52,028 nt of DNA, taken from assembly GCA_913020495.1 (NCBI GenBank), contig CAJWBJ010000015.1:1-52028 (forward strand), in the 5' to 3' direction. Of this stretch, positions 25,701 through 34,967 are shown piece after piece. Both the position numbers and the translations under genes were made by a program. The notes beneath the pieces are model-generated. The model was not told the origin of the DNA, ran no database searches, and saw only the letters and a list, made by a program, of their open reading frames with translations. The DNA comes from an uncultured Oleiphilus sp. Lineage in GTDB: Bacteria > Pseudomonadota > Gammaproteobacteria > Pseudomonadales > Oleiphilaceae. Positions within the stretch are counted from its first letter, which is position 1. Each line of letters begins with the position of its first letter.

Positions 25701-26651
25701 ATGGACTATAGACCATCATGGTGGTTAAAGAATGGACACTTTCAAAGCATCTATCCTTCTGTATTCAGAAAACTAGATGATCATTTTTTTGTTAAGGAGC
25801 GAATAGAGACGCCTGATGGTGATTTTCTAGATCTTGATTGGGCGCGATCAGGTAATAAACGTCTGGTGATTCTAACGCATGGATTAGAAGGCCATAGTCG
25901 TCGGCCTTATATGTTAGGTATGGCAAACACTGCAATGCAGCACCATTGGGATGTACTTGCCTGGAATTTTAGGTCATGCAGTGGCGAACCAAATCGAAAT
26001 TTATTCTCTTATCATAGTGGGTCCACGCTAGATCTTGAAACCGTTATCAATTATGCCCTTACTAAATCTTATGAAGAAGTAGCCTTGGTTGGTTTTAGTA
26101 TTGGAGGCAACAAGACGCTGATTCATTTGGGAAAACATAGTGCAGAGCTATCACAGAAGCTGTTGGGGGCCGTGGTTTTTTCAGTACCTTGTGACCTAAC
26201 CACGAGTTCGATGCAGTTAGCCCAGCCACGAAATGCAATTTACATGAAAAATTTCTTAAAGAGTTTGAAGCAGAAGCTAAAAGAAAAGCAGCGGCTTTAC
26301 CCAAATGAAATAAATTTAAAAGGTTTTTCAAAGATAAAAGATTTTCGTGATTTTGATGATCGCTATACAGCCCCCATGAATGGTTTTAAAAACGCTGAAG
26401 ATTATTGGAAAAAAAGTAGTAGTAAGCAGCATATCGATCAAATAAGATTGCCAACCTTAATTGTGAGCGCAAAAGATGACCCCTTTCTAACGCCAGAATG
26501 CTACCCCTATGAAGCCGTGGCAAAAAACACTCAGGTAACTCTAGAAACACCACTATTTGGTGGCCATGTTGGTTTTATGAGTTTTAATCGGGAAAACCGA
26601 TATTGGTCAGAGCAACGCGCAATAGATTTTCTTGAGCAAATTAGTCACTAG
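25701..26651 (+). CDS. yheT: YheT-type alpha/beta hydrolase
   Basis: Protein of 316 residues, the usual length for the YheT/ABHD-1 family. The opening YRPSWWLKNGHFQSIYPS is the family's N-terminal signature (P..L.NGH.QTI.P). ILTHGLEGHSRRPYM is the oxyanion region and VGFSIGGN (Ser133) the nucleophile elbow. Catalytic Asp (SAKDDPFL, about 265) and His (GGHVGF, about 290) are present. No signal peptide, so cytoplasmic. Likely carboxylesterase or lipase activity on acyl esters; physiological substrate unknown. Its 3' end overlaps the 3' end of tesA on the other strand by 11 bases. Confidence 0.85.
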   Translation: MDYRPSWWLKNGHFQSIYPSVFRKLDDHFFVKERIETPDGDFLDLDWARSGNKRLVILTHGLEGHSRRPYMLGMANTAMQHHWDVLAWNFRSCSGEPNRNLFSYHSGSTLDLETVINYALTKSYEEVALVGFSIGGNKTLIHLGKHSAELSQKLLGAVVFSVPCDLTTSSMQLAQPRNAIYMKNFLKSLKQKLKEKQRLYPNEINLKGFSKIKDFRDFDDRYTAPMNGFKNAEDYWKKSSSKQHIDQIRLPTLIVSAKDDPFLTPECYPYEAVAKNTQVTLETPLFGGHVGFMSFNRENRYWSEQRAIDFLEQISH

Positions 26652-27333
26652 TCAGCATTGGCTCAAGTTGTTCCCAAATAAGACTTTTGATAGTTGCTTG
26701 AGCACTTGCTTTTGGGTGTAGGCCGTCTGCTTGCATCAACTTCGGGTTTGTTGCTATACCTTCAAGTAAAAATGGCAGTAGCTGCGTGTTGTATTGCTTG
26801 GCTAGTTTGCTGTATATCTGGTGGAAAGCACTGGCATAACGATTGCCATAGTTGGGCGGTGTATGTATGCCTGTTAATAGAACTTTGGCATTATTCATTT
26901 GCGCTAATACGATTAATTTTTCTAGGTTTCGTTCGATTGTTTTAAGTGGGAAACCTCTTAACCCATCGTTGGCACCTAATTCTATTATTACTACTTCAGG
27001 GTGATATTTTCTTAGAAGAGCAGGAAGGGACCTTAAGCCTCCATCTGTTGTTTCACCGCTGATGCTTGCATTGATAATTTTGTAGGTGTTATCAATATCG
27101 GAAAACTGTTTCTCTAGTGTTTTTCCCAGTAAGGCAACCCAAGCTTGTTCAATTGGTATACCATAAGCAGCGCTTAGACTATCACCGAGCACTAATATTC
27201 TTTTACTAGATATTTCGCTTGCTTCGTTGAGAGTTTGTGTCTCACTACTTTGATTAGCGCTAAGTTGAGTAGTAAAACCAAGCGTAGAACTAAATAAAAA
27301 TATAATAGTCAGAAGACCGTAAGACTTAATCAT
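26641..27333 (-). CDS. tesA: TesA-type SGNH arylesterase / acyl-CoA thioesterase I
   Basis: Protein of 230 residues: signal peptide 1-24, then the SGNH hydrolase blocks. Block I is VLGDSLSAAYG (nucleophile Ser52), block II has a Gly near SISGETT, block III is LGANDGLRG with the oxyanion Asn, and block V is DGLHPKASAQ with Asp and His about 206-209. This matches TesA/EstA (thioesterase I, protease I, lysophospholipase L1), a periplasmic hydrolase of acyl thioesters and esters. It is divergent from ybbA, with 21 bases between the start codons. The neighbourhood tesA-ybbA-ybbP is widely conserved in proteobacteria. Ribosome site AGGA 7-8 bases before the ATG. Confidence 0.92.
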   Translation of the reverse strand: MIKSYGLLTIIFLFSSTLGFTTQLSANQSSETQTLNEASEISSKRILVLGDSLSAAYGIPIEQAWVALLGKTLEKQFSDIDNTYKIINASISGETTDGGLRSLPALLRKYHPEVVIIELGANDGLRGFPLKTIERNLEKLIVLAQMNNAKVLLTGIHTPPNYGNRYASAFHQIYSKLAKQYNTQLLPFLLEGIATNPKLMQADGLHPKASAQATIKSLIWEQLEPMLTSD

Positions 27334-27340
27334 TAATATT

Positions 27341-27348
27341 TCCTAGGA
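27341..27348. promoter_or_regulatory. Palindromic ribosome-site element shared by tesA and ybbA
   Basis: TCCTAGGA is a perfect palindrome in the 21-base gap between the divergent start codons. Read rightward it gives AGGAG 5-6 bases before the ybbA ATG; read leftward it gives AGGA 7-8 bases before the tesA ATG. The promoters of both genes must then lie inside the opposite gene. Confidence 0.6.
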
Positions 27349-27354
27349 GTATGT

Positions 27355-28110
27355 ATGTCACAGCCTGTCAATCAGAGCTCAACCGAGCAAACATCATATG
27401 CTATTTTTGCAGATGATATAGGCAAACAGGTAGATGTTAAAAGTCAGAAGCTTGAAATTTTGCGTGGTATTAGTCTCAAAATCAAGCAGGGTGAATCATT
27501 AGCGATTGTGGGCCGCTCGGGTTCAGGTAAAACAACGTTGCTCGGTTTACTGGCCGGTTTAGATACTGTGAGTCATGGCTCTATCAGTTTAATGAATAAC
27601 GCTTTAGAGGAAATGTCTGAAGATGAGCGTGCCTCAGTACGAGCGTCACATGTAGGTTTTGTTTTTCAGTCATTTCAATTATTGCCAAGTATGACCGCGC
27701 TTGAGAATGTTATGTTGCCGCTTGAGCTCAAAGGTGATGCTTTTGCAAAAAAGAGTGCGCAAGAATTTTTAATTCGTTTAGGTTTAGATGATCGGCTAGG
27801 GCATTATCCTTCTCAACTATCAGGAGGAGAGCAGCAACGGGTCGCCTTGGCGAGAGCATTTGCGTGTAAACCCGATATTCTTTTTGCAGATGAGCCTACT
27901 GGAAATTTAGATCAAGAAACAGGTCAAAAAATTATTGATTTAATGTTTGAGTTGAATGAGGCAAATAGTACGACACTCATAATGGTTACACATGATGAGC
28001 TTCTTGCTGATCGTTGTCAGCGAAGAGTTCATATAGATGCCGGTCGAATAGTTCCAGAAGAGCATTCAGTCGCCAGTAACAAGGTCGAGCTAGTGGAATG
28101 TAAAGCATGA
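27355..28110 (+). CDS. ybbA: YbbA-type ABC transporter ATP-binding protein
   Basis: Protein of 251 residues with all ABC motifs: Walker A GRSGSGKTT (53-61), Q-loop VFQSFQLLPS, signature LSGGEQQRVALARAFA, Walker B ILFADEPTGNLD and switch His in VTHDE. It belongs to the LolD/MacB/FtsE-like group. The N-terminus (1-33) is about 20 residues longer than the usual start. Overlaps ybbP by four bases (ATGA), so the two form a complex. The family is associated with extrusion or lipid handling rather than import. Substrate unknown; the tesA neighbourhood suggests lipid or acyl-group metabolism. Confidence 0.92.
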   Translation: MSQPVNQSSTEQTSYAIFADDIGKQVDVKSQKLEILRGISLKIKQGESLAIVGRSGSGKTTLLGLLAGLDTVSHGSISLMNNALEEMSEDERASVRASHVGFVFQSFQLLPSMTALENVMLPLELKGDAFAKKSAQEFLIRLGLDDRLGHYPSQLSGGEQQRVALARAFACKPDILFADEPTGNLDQETGQKIIDLMFELNEANSTTLIMVTHDELLADRCQRRVHIDAGRIVPEEHSVASNKVELVECKA

Positions 28111-30632
28111 AATTAGTCGCTCAAAGTCTACGAGACCTCTTAAGGCAAACACACAATTCATCCATCAGATTATTGTTTATTTCTTTAATAATGGCGGTCT
28201 TAAGCGTAACTACAATCACGCTTGTGAGCGATATGTTAAAACGCTCTCTGACTAACTCCGCCACTAACTTTATTGCAGGTGATCGACAGTTAATTAGTCC
28301 AAGAGAGATCGAGAGTACATGGCTTGAATACGCGAATAAGGCTGGTTTGAATTACGCTAAAAGTCTTGAATTCTCTTCAATGCTATATGCCAATGATGAA
28401 TTTCAGTTGGTATCTGTCAAAGCTGTTGACCAGAATTACCCTTTAAAAGGAGAGTTGTTGGTTGGCTTGCCTGATGGCGTTCGTATTTCTGTAAACAAGG
28501 GCCCGAAGAACGAAAATGTCTGGATGCAGAAACGTTTATTTTCTTTGTTTAATATTTCTCAGGGCGGCACTGTTTCGATTGGTGATATGGACTTTACCGT
28601 CACGCATGAATTAGCACAGGAACCAGACGCAGGCTTTAAATTAGCTGAACTAGCGCCACGCGTGTTGATGGGTTTTGATGAAGTAAAAAAAACGGGCGTG
28701 ATTCAACCTGGCAGTCGGTTGACGTGGCGTTACTATTTTACAGGCTCTGAATCAGAAATTTCTTCTTTTGAAGAATGGCTTATCCCCAAGCTGAATGCTA
28801 GCCAGAAATGGCAGGGGATCAAAGAAGGCCGACCTGCCATTGAGGATGCATTAGAAAAAACTGAAACCTATTTATTGCTTGGTGGTAGCTTAGCCGTTCT
28901 ACTTGCCTGCATTGCTGTTGCGATGTCATCAAGACAATTTGCTTTAGGTCAAATCGACAGTGTTGCCATTATGAAAACCCTAGGCGTGAAAGGTTCTAGA
29001 GTTATTGTCTACTTTACTTTTCAGCTACTATTTTTGGGACTTTTTGCCAGCTTAATAGGGATTATTTTAGGTGGTGGTTTAGCTTTTATTTTACAGGATA
29101 TATTAAGCGCGTTAATCCCGGAATTGAAATGGCCTGTTTGGTCAATGAAGAGTGTGCGGGTATTGTTGTTGGCAACAGGAACGGTTTTTGTCTCATTGTT
29201 CGGTTTTGCTTTGCCTCAATTTTTTCAATTACGCAAAGTCTCACCGATGCGAGTATTGAGGCAGGAAAAGATGAATGCGCTCGCTTGGTCTTGGAGGGCT
29301 TCACTCGCCTCAATATTAGCTATTTTCGTTCTATTATATGGTTATAGCCAAGATCTTACCCTTGTTGCTGGTTTGCTTTTATCTGTAGTTGGATTGTTAG
29401 CCGTATTGATGCTGTTTTCCTGGATGATATATCAATTACTTGGCAGGAATGTTTCTGAACGTTTTAAAGCAGGGTCTGTACTGCGTCAATCCTTATCAAA
29501 CCTATTACGTAGACCGTTGCATATTTTAATTCAGTTAAGTGTTTTCTCACTAACGTTACTACTATTTTGTTTAATTTTTATTGCAAGAGAGTCATTGGTA
29601 GATAATTGGCAGAGTCAGTTGCCTGAACATACGCCCAACCATTTTTTAATAAATATTGCGCCTGATGACTTGGGCGACCTCAAGTTAGTATTAGAAGAAA
29701 AAGAACTGATAACCAGCGGTTTATATCCCATGGTAAGAGGTCGACTTAGCCATATAAATGATGTGCCTGTAAAAGTTGCTGTCACCAAAGATGTCGCTGC
29801 ATTAAACAGAGAATTGAATCTTACGTGGTCAAATGAACTCCCTGATGATAACCAAATTAAAGCAGGAGAATGGTGGCAAGAGAGAGCAGATCCTGCAGCT
29901 TATAGTGGTACTGACCTTGGTTATGCCAATGTATCTGTTGAGGAGCAGCTGGCTGGTAAACTAGGTCTGGAGCTGGAGGATGTATTACATTTCTCGATAG
30001 GCGGTGAAATTCTGAAAGCAAAGGTCAGCAGCATTCGTTCAGTGCAATGGGACAGTATGCGACCCAATTTTTATATGATGTTTGAAGAGGAGAGCCTGAA
30101 TCGTTTTCCATCAACCTATATCACTTCTTTTTATGCTGATAAATCTCAAAAACAGGTGCTAAATGAGTTGGGGCGTCAGTTCCCAACGGTTTCAATATTA
30201 GAATTGGATCAGTTAGTCGAGAAGCTTCGAAGTATTATTCAGCAAGTGTCCCAAATGATTGAGGTGATCTTGGTATTTATTGTACTTGCAGCGCTTCTGG
30301 TTATTTCTGCATTAATAAGTTCAACGATGACTGAGCGAACTCGAGAAGCTGCGCTAATGAGAACACTTGGTGTTAAGGCACGCTTTATCACAGCAGTACA
30401 ATTTTTAGAGTTTGGTCTTCTGGCTTGGGTTGCAGCATGGTTAGCGTTGTTGTGTGCAGAGGCTGTGATGTGGATTATTCAATATGAGTTGTTTGACTTT
30501 CCATTCACACCACATTATTCACTTTGGCTTTATCTGCCTTTAATATCGACAGTATTGATTGGTTTTGTTAGTTACTTGCAAATTCGTAAAGTGCCACAAA
30601 CTTCGCCAATGGAAATTTTAAGAATGTATTGA
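28107..30632 (+). CDS. ybbP: YbbP-type ABC transporter permease (FtsX-like)
   Basis: Protein of 841 residues, the usual size of YbbP permeases. It has two FtsX-type halves with about ten membrane segments in total: one near residue 25, a block of three near 255-360, a central group of about four, and three at the C-terminus, the last ending before the NP..E.LR-like PQTSPMEILRMY tail. A large extracytoplasmic region lies between the first two membrane groups, and another near residues 500-700. The MFEEESLNRFPSTYIT segment is typical of the second. Works with YbbA in an inner-membrane extruder-type complex. Translation is coupled through ATGA. No frame break is seen. Confidence 0.9.
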   Translation: MKLVAQSLRDLLRQTHNSSIRLLFISLIMAVLSVTTITLVSDMLKRSLTNSATNFIAGDRQLISPREIESTWLEYANKAGLNYAKSLEFSSMLYANDEFQLVSVKAVDQNYPLKGELLVGLPDGVRISVNKGPKNENVWMQKRLFSLFNISQGGTVSIGDMDFTVTHELAQEPDAGFKLAELAPRVLMGFDEVKKTGVIQPGSRLTWRYYFTGSESEISSFEEWLIPKLNASQKWQGIKEGRPAIEDALEKTETYLLLGGSLAVLLACIAVAMSSRQFALGQIDSVAIMKTLGVKGSRVIVYFTFQLLFLGLFASLIGIILGGGLAFILQDILSALIPELKWPVWSMKSVRVLLLATGTVFVSLFGFALPQFFQLRKVSPMRVLRQEKMNALAWSWRASLASILAIFVLLYGYSQDLTLVAGLLLSVVGLLAVLMLFSWMIYQLLGRNVSERFKAGSVLRQSLSNLLRRPLHILIQLSVFSLTLLLFCLIFIARESLVDNWQSQLPEHTPNHFLINIAPDDLGDLKLVLEEKELITSGLYPMVRGRLSHINDVPVKVAVTKDVAALNRELNLTWSNELPDDNQIKAGEWWQERADPAAYSGTDLGYANVSVEEQLAGKLGLELEDVLHFSIGGEILKAKVSSIRSVQWDSMRPNFYMMFEEESLNRFPSTYITSFYADKSQKQVLNELGRQFPTVSILELDQLVEKLRSIIQQVSQMIEVILVFIVLAALLVISALISSTMTERTREAALMRTLGVKARFITAVQFLEFGLLAWVAAWLALLCAEAVMWIIQYELFDFPFTPHYSLWLYLPLISTVLIGFVSYLQIRKVPQTSPMEILRMY

Positions 30633-30746
30633 ACTTATTATTAAGCAAATACACTGATAAATAGAAAGAGTTTTTCAAGGATGAGAAAATATTTTGTTAA
30701 TATGTGACTAACAGTCATTTATTATGTCTCTTTTAAAACATGGCTC

Positions 30747-30755
30747 TGATATGAT
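30747..30755 (+). promoter_or_regulatory. Possible extended -10 promoter
   Basis: TGA followed by TATGAT (30750-30755) is an extended -10 element about 45 bases before the next start codon. No good -35 box is seen at the expected distance, so this is a tentative call. Confidence 0.35.
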
Positions 30756-30797
30756 GCGCCACATAACATTTACAGAAATAAAACAGAGGTAAATCGA

Positions 30798-31793
30798 ATG
30801 ACGATTCGTCAACTAGTACTATCATTTGTACTGCTTACAGTAAGCGCCAGTACTTTTGCGTTAGATAAGAAAACATTTTGTATGTACGACCCCGTTGGTA
30901 AAAGCGGCCCAGCAATGACCTTCTTTGCTGATTTGAAAGCCAAAGGTATTAGTTGGGGCTTAGATATTGAGTTAATGCCATATACTGATGAGAAAGTAGC
31001 TGCTAATGACTTTAAAGCCGGTGTTTGTGACGGTACTTTTCTAACTTCTATTCTTAGTGGGCCGTTTGTACCTTTTGGCGGTACCCTTGATGCGATTGGT
31101 GGTATTGCGACTGAAGCACAGTTAGGCGTTGTTTTAAAAGCAATTACTAACCCTAAAGTTGGTAAGTTACTAACCAATGGTAACTACGAAATGGTTGGTA
31201 CTTTACCTGTCGGATCTGTTTACTTATTTGTCAATGATAGAAATATTGATACTGTTGAAGAGTTTAGTGGCAAAAAAATCTCAATCCTTAATGAAGACCC
31301 ACAAAGTTTAAAAATGGCAAACATGGTGGGCGCATCACCTGTTGGCACATCATTAACCACTTTCTCTGGCCAGTTTAATAACGGTAATATTGATATCCTA
31401 CCTATGGTTGCTCTAGGTTATAACGTATTTGAGCTATATCATGGTCTGGGTGATAAAGGTGGTATTCTTGATGAGAAGCTTTTATACGGCATGATGCAAA
31501 TGATCACTTATCAAGATCACTTTCCAGCTGATTTTGGCCAGAATATGCGTGAATATATCCTTTCTCGACTACCAGATATCCATAAATTAGTGAAAGATGC
31601 TGAGGATGAAATTCCTGCGAAGTATTGGATCAAAACCGATGCTAATACTAAAGCAGAGCTTCTAAAGTTCAAAAGAGAAATTCGTTTAGCTCTGAAAGCT
31701 GAAGGTGTTCACCACCCTAAAGCGCTTAAAATGCTTTGGAAGATCCGTTGTTCAACTGATCCATCAAATGCCGAATGTGGTACACCAGAATAG
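30798..31793 (+). CDS. DUF6091 (AdeT1/2-type) putative solute-binding protein
   Basis: Protein of 331 residues. Signal peptide 1-21 (STFALD) and ribosome site AGAGG 7 bases before the ATG. The mature sequence starts KKTFCMYDPVGKSGPAMTFF, a well-conserved opening of a family called putative solute-binding protein, also known from AdeT1/AdeT2 of Acinetobacter. It is similar to TRAP-type binding proteins: a two-lobed periplasmic fold with GKKISILNEDPQSLKMANMV and an FNNGNIDILPMVALGYN hinge. Two cysteines near the C-terminus (CSTDPSNAEC) may form a disulfide. No transporter membrane genes are adjacent. A strong terminator follows at 31831, so it is monocistronic. Ligand unknown; an efflux role claimed for AdeT proteins is not supported here. 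Confidence 0.75.
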   Translation: MTIRQLVLSFVLLTVSASTFALDKKTFCMYDPVGKSGPAMTFFADLKAKGISWGLDIELMPYTDEKVAANDFKAGVCDGTFLTSILSGPFVPFGGTLDAIGGIATEAQLGVVLKAITNPKVGKLLTNGNYEMVGTLPVGSVYLFVNDRNIDTVEEFSGKKISILNEDPQSLKMANMVGASPVGTSLTTFSGQFNNGNIDILPMVALGYNVFELYHGLGDKGGILDEKLLYGMMQMITYQDHFPADFGQNMREYILSRLPDIHKLVKDAEDEIPAKYWIKTDANTKAELLKFKREIRLALKAEGVHHPKALKMLWKIRCSTDPSNAECGTPE

Positions 31794-31830
31794 TAGAATG
31801 TTAAAAAGTATCTGATGATGCTTTTATAAA

Positions 31831-31865
31831 AAACGCTCAGTAGCTCAACTACTGGGCGTTTTTTT
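31831..31865 (+). terminator. Intrinsic terminator
   Basis: ACGCTCAGTAG (31833-31843) pairs with CTACTGGGCGT (31849-31859), 11 pairs with one T-G wobble, across the 5-base loop CTCAA. It is followed by TTTTTT and preceded by an A run, so it could work in both directions between the convergent genes ending at 31793 and 31886. Confidence 0.9.
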
Positions 31866-31885
31866 GTTGGGTTATACTTAGGTGA

Positions 31886-34801
31886 TTAAACTACTTTTTT
31901 TATTTGAAAAGCAGTTGATTCAAGTCTAGTGGGTTTATGAATGTGGTAACCTTGAGAGTAGGTGATTCCGATTTCGATTAATTTTTGGCGTATATCTTCA
32001 GTTTCAACAAATTCAGCAATGGTCTCTATGCCGATTGCTTGAGCAACATCGCTAATTGATTTCACCATGGCGTAATCCACTGCATCCTCTGTGATGTTGC
32101 GAATAAAAATACCATCAATTTTCAAATAGTCTACTTTCAGATCTTTCAAATATGCATATGAAGAAAAACCCGTGCCAAAGTCATCTAAAGCAAAGCGGCA
32201 ACCTAAATCTCTTAACTTCTTGATGAATACTTGAGTGTTATCCAAGTTGGTTATCGCCATACTTTCTGTGATTTCAAAACAAATTTTTTCATGTGGTATT
32301 GAGTATTGATTAAAAGTTTTGATAAGAAACTCTGAAAAAGCCTCGTCGCCCAAGCTTTGTGTACTTAAGTTAATACTGGCTGAAGATAGTTGAGCCAGAT
32401 GTTCTGGGTTCTCACTTAGCCAGGAAAAGTAATAGCGGATTACCCACTGGTCTATATTGGTCATTAAATTATAGCGTTCAGCAGCCGGCAAAAATTGGTT
32501 AGGCGCGCAAAGATTTCCATTCTCATTTATTAGACGAAGCAATATCTCATAATGATATTGTTGTTCTTCTTTTAAGTTTGAATCGATTTTTTGGAATACT
32601 AAAAAGAACTGGTCTTGAGAAAGTGCTTCTTTAATTGTGGATACCCATTGCATTTCAAGCTGTCTGAACTGCAAATCTTTATCAGTTTCAATAAAAGTAT
32701 GTACGCGATTTCTACCGAGGTCTTTTGCTTTATAGCAGGCTGTATCAGCCATCACTAATAATTGCTCAACCGAATGATGGAATGGACATAATTCAACTAA
32801 ACCGATACTGACCCCTAATGAATATCTATTTCCGTCCCACATAAAGAGAAAGGATTCTATCGATTGTCTGAACTCTTCAGCAATAAGTTGTCCCTGATTA
32901 AGGCTAGTCTGGCTGAGAAGCACGCCAAACTCATCGCCTCCTAAGCGTGCAATGACTTGCTCTTCATCAAAGTCATTTACCTTGTTTAATAAACGTTGAC
33001 TTAATTTCTTTAATAGCACGTCGCCTGCAGAGTGCCCGCACAGGTCATTGACTATTTTGAATTGGTCAAGATCCATATACAGGAGGCAGCATTCTTCTTT
33101 GTAACTTTTGACCAAATCTAATTTGTCTTTTGCTTTTGATTCAAATGCACGGCGGTTTAAAAAACCTGTTAAGGGGTCGTGTGCTGCCAGATGCTGAAGT
33201 TGGTGTTCAAACTCTTTGCGGTCGTTAATATTTATGAGTGTGCATTCTACAACGGGCTGATGACTGCTAACATCAGTATTTAACCTGCCTGAAATACTGA
33301 CCCATCGCGTTGCGCCATTTTTGTTGGTTAGTTGGGTCTCATGGTCAATTATTTTTCCGTTTATTTTAATCGTATTCAGAAAGTTAAAAAATTGTTCTGG
33401 TGCGAGTGTAAAACCATCAGGGTTTGAATAATCACCTTTAAACGTCGCTAAGTCTGAAATGCCGACAAGTTTGAGGAACTCGGGGTTGCCACTAAGAAGT
33501 TTACCTTTCAAATCAAAGCTAAAAATTGCTTCTATAGCATTTTCATAAAGTGATTGAAAACGTTGTAAGTTTGCAATTGATTGATGTTGAGCGGACTCTT
33601 TGGCTTTTCGCTCGCTATTTATTCGTTCAGCAAGCGCAAGCGATATTAAAATGACCCCAACCACTGCACCTATATTTCCAGCATATTCAGATAACGGAGA
33701 ATAAGGGATGTAGCCCATTTTGCTAGATGACTTTAATACAAGGCCAATAAAATACGTTGTCCATGCCAGTGTGTAAAAACGCGCGATTTTTGGACTGAAT
33801 TTCAGCATGGCGAAACAAATGGAGACTACGCTAGCCATCACAATGATAGTCATTAAACCATTTAACATGGCTGCAGCACGATACGTAAGAAACAGTGAAA
33901 GAATTGCAGAGCATATTGAAAGGCCAATAAGCATCTTTATACTGATATTTATAAAACCTTTTTTAGGAATAGGCAGGATCGCTTTTGTAAAGAAAACAGT
34001 TGTGATACATCCGGCGGCGATAAATGAAATTGCAGATATTTGATGCCAGCCGGGAGAGTTAGGCCAGAACCATTGGTATGCAAAACCATCGAGCGAGCTA
34101 TGGACACCTGCAATCATCAATATGAATAGGCTATAAAGTAAATAGCTTGGTTCTCTAATCATAAGAAATAGGAAAAAGTTGTAAGCACTCATAATAAGAA
34201 GTGCACTTAGAAAACAGCCATATAGAAAATGTGAAGACTGAGCATCAATTAAGAAGGCATTTTTTTGCCAAACAGTAAGTGGGACTTGTAAGGTTCCTGT
34301 TGTTTCTACACGCAGTAAAATACGCTTTGTTTGGTTGCTGTTTAGCTCAAATGGGAATAAAAAAGTTGGGTACTGCACAGGTCTTTGACTGAACTTTAGT
34401 TTATCACCTACGAAGAGTTGTTGGTCAATTTCACCATTTTTAAGGATATACAACTGAACGTTGTCGAGTAAGGCATAATTCAAATGTAGATAGAGGTCTA
34501 TGTCACTGAGCCCCTCATTATTTATGTTCAGGCTAAACCAATAAATACTTTCCGAGAAACCGAAATTTGCGATGTTATTTGGCAGGTTAGCCCATTTGCT
34601 ATCAGGCAGAGTAGTTACACTATTAAGGTCTAATTTATGCTCTGCGTCCTCAAATACAAGAATACTTTCCGCTGGATCAATGTGAGTTTGGTTTTCGGAT
34701 ATGAAAACAGTATTCGACGAGGTGTCTTCTGCAATTACTGAGAACGAAATAAATGATAGCAATAATATTGTTATTAAAAGTCTCATTTTAAGTATCGTCA
34801 T
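31886..34801 (-). CDS. 7TM-DISM sensor with PAS, GGDEF and EAL domains
   Basis: Protein of 971 residues. Signal peptide to about 25; extracytoplasmic 7TMR-DISMED2-type domain about 40-180; seven membrane segments about 190-395; PAS domain 410-525; GGDEF domain 530-705 with GGDEF intact at 621-625 (LTGFLNRR and DLDQFKIVND present); EAL domain 715-965. In the EAL part ExLLR (752-756, EILLR), SINLS, FEITES, DDFGTGFSSY, LKIDG, AEFVE and QGY are all present, so phosphodiesterase residues look intact despite EIL in place of EAL. No RxxD inhibitory site is seen five residues before GGDEF. It should control cyclic di-GMP in response to an extracytoplasmic signal. M6 is an alternative start. Confidence 0.9.
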   Translation of the reverse strand: MTILKMRLLITILLLSFISFSVIAEDTSSNTVFISENQTHIDPAESILVFEDAEHKLDLNSVTTLPDSKWANLPNNIANFGFSESIYWFSLNINNEGLSDIDLYLHLNYALLDNVQLYILKNGEIDQQLFVGDKLKFSQRPVQYPTFLFPFELNSNQTKRILLRVETTGTLQVPLTVWQKNAFLIDAQSSHFLYGCFLSALLIMSAYNFFLFLMIREPSYLLYSLFILMIAGVHSSLDGFAYQWFWPNSPGWHQISAISFIAAGCITTVFFTKAILPIPKKGFINISIKMLIGLSICSAILSLFLTYRAAAMLNGLMTIIVMASVVSICFAMLKFSPKIARFYTLAWTTYFIGLVLKSSSKMGYIPYSPLSEYAGNIGAVVGVILISLALAERINSERKAKESAQHQSIANLQRFQSLYENAIEAIFSFDLKGKLLSGNPEFLKLVGISDLATFKGDYSNPDGFTLAPEQFFNFLNTIKINGKIIDHETQLTNKNGATRWVSISGRLNTDVSSHQPVVECTLININDRKEFEHQLQHLAAHDPLTGFLNRRAFESKAKDKLDLVKSYKEECCLLYMDLDQFKIVNDLCGHSAGDVLLKKLSQRLLNKVNDFDEEQVIARLGGDEFGVLLSQTSLNQGQLIAEEFRQSIESFLFMWDGNRYSLGVSIGLVELCPFHHSVEQLLVMADTACYKAKDLGRNRVHTFIETDKDLQFRQLEMQWVSTIKEALSQDQFFLVFQKIDSNLKEEQQYHYEILLRLINENGNLCAPNQFLPAAERYNLMTNIDQWVIRYYFSWLSENPEHLAQLSSASINLSTQSLGDEAFSEFLIKTFNQYSIPHEKICFEITESMAITNLDNTQVFIKKLRDLGCRFALDDFGTGFSSYAYLKDLKVDYLKIDGIFIRNITEDAVDYAMVKSISDVAQAIGIETIAEFVETEDIRQKLIEIGITYSQGYHIHKPTRLESTAFQIKKVV

Positions 34802-34967
34802 ATAATTAAAGTAACAGTTGAATTATAAGCTATGTCAGCTAATAGTTTAGTATTGTTATCTAATTAATAGAAATTGAATTCTTTTCGGGGAAGTTAAGTT
34901 TATTTGTACTCGATCGTTAGCTAATTTGTGACCGAAAAACACGCTAATGTTCAGTCATAATAAGTTA

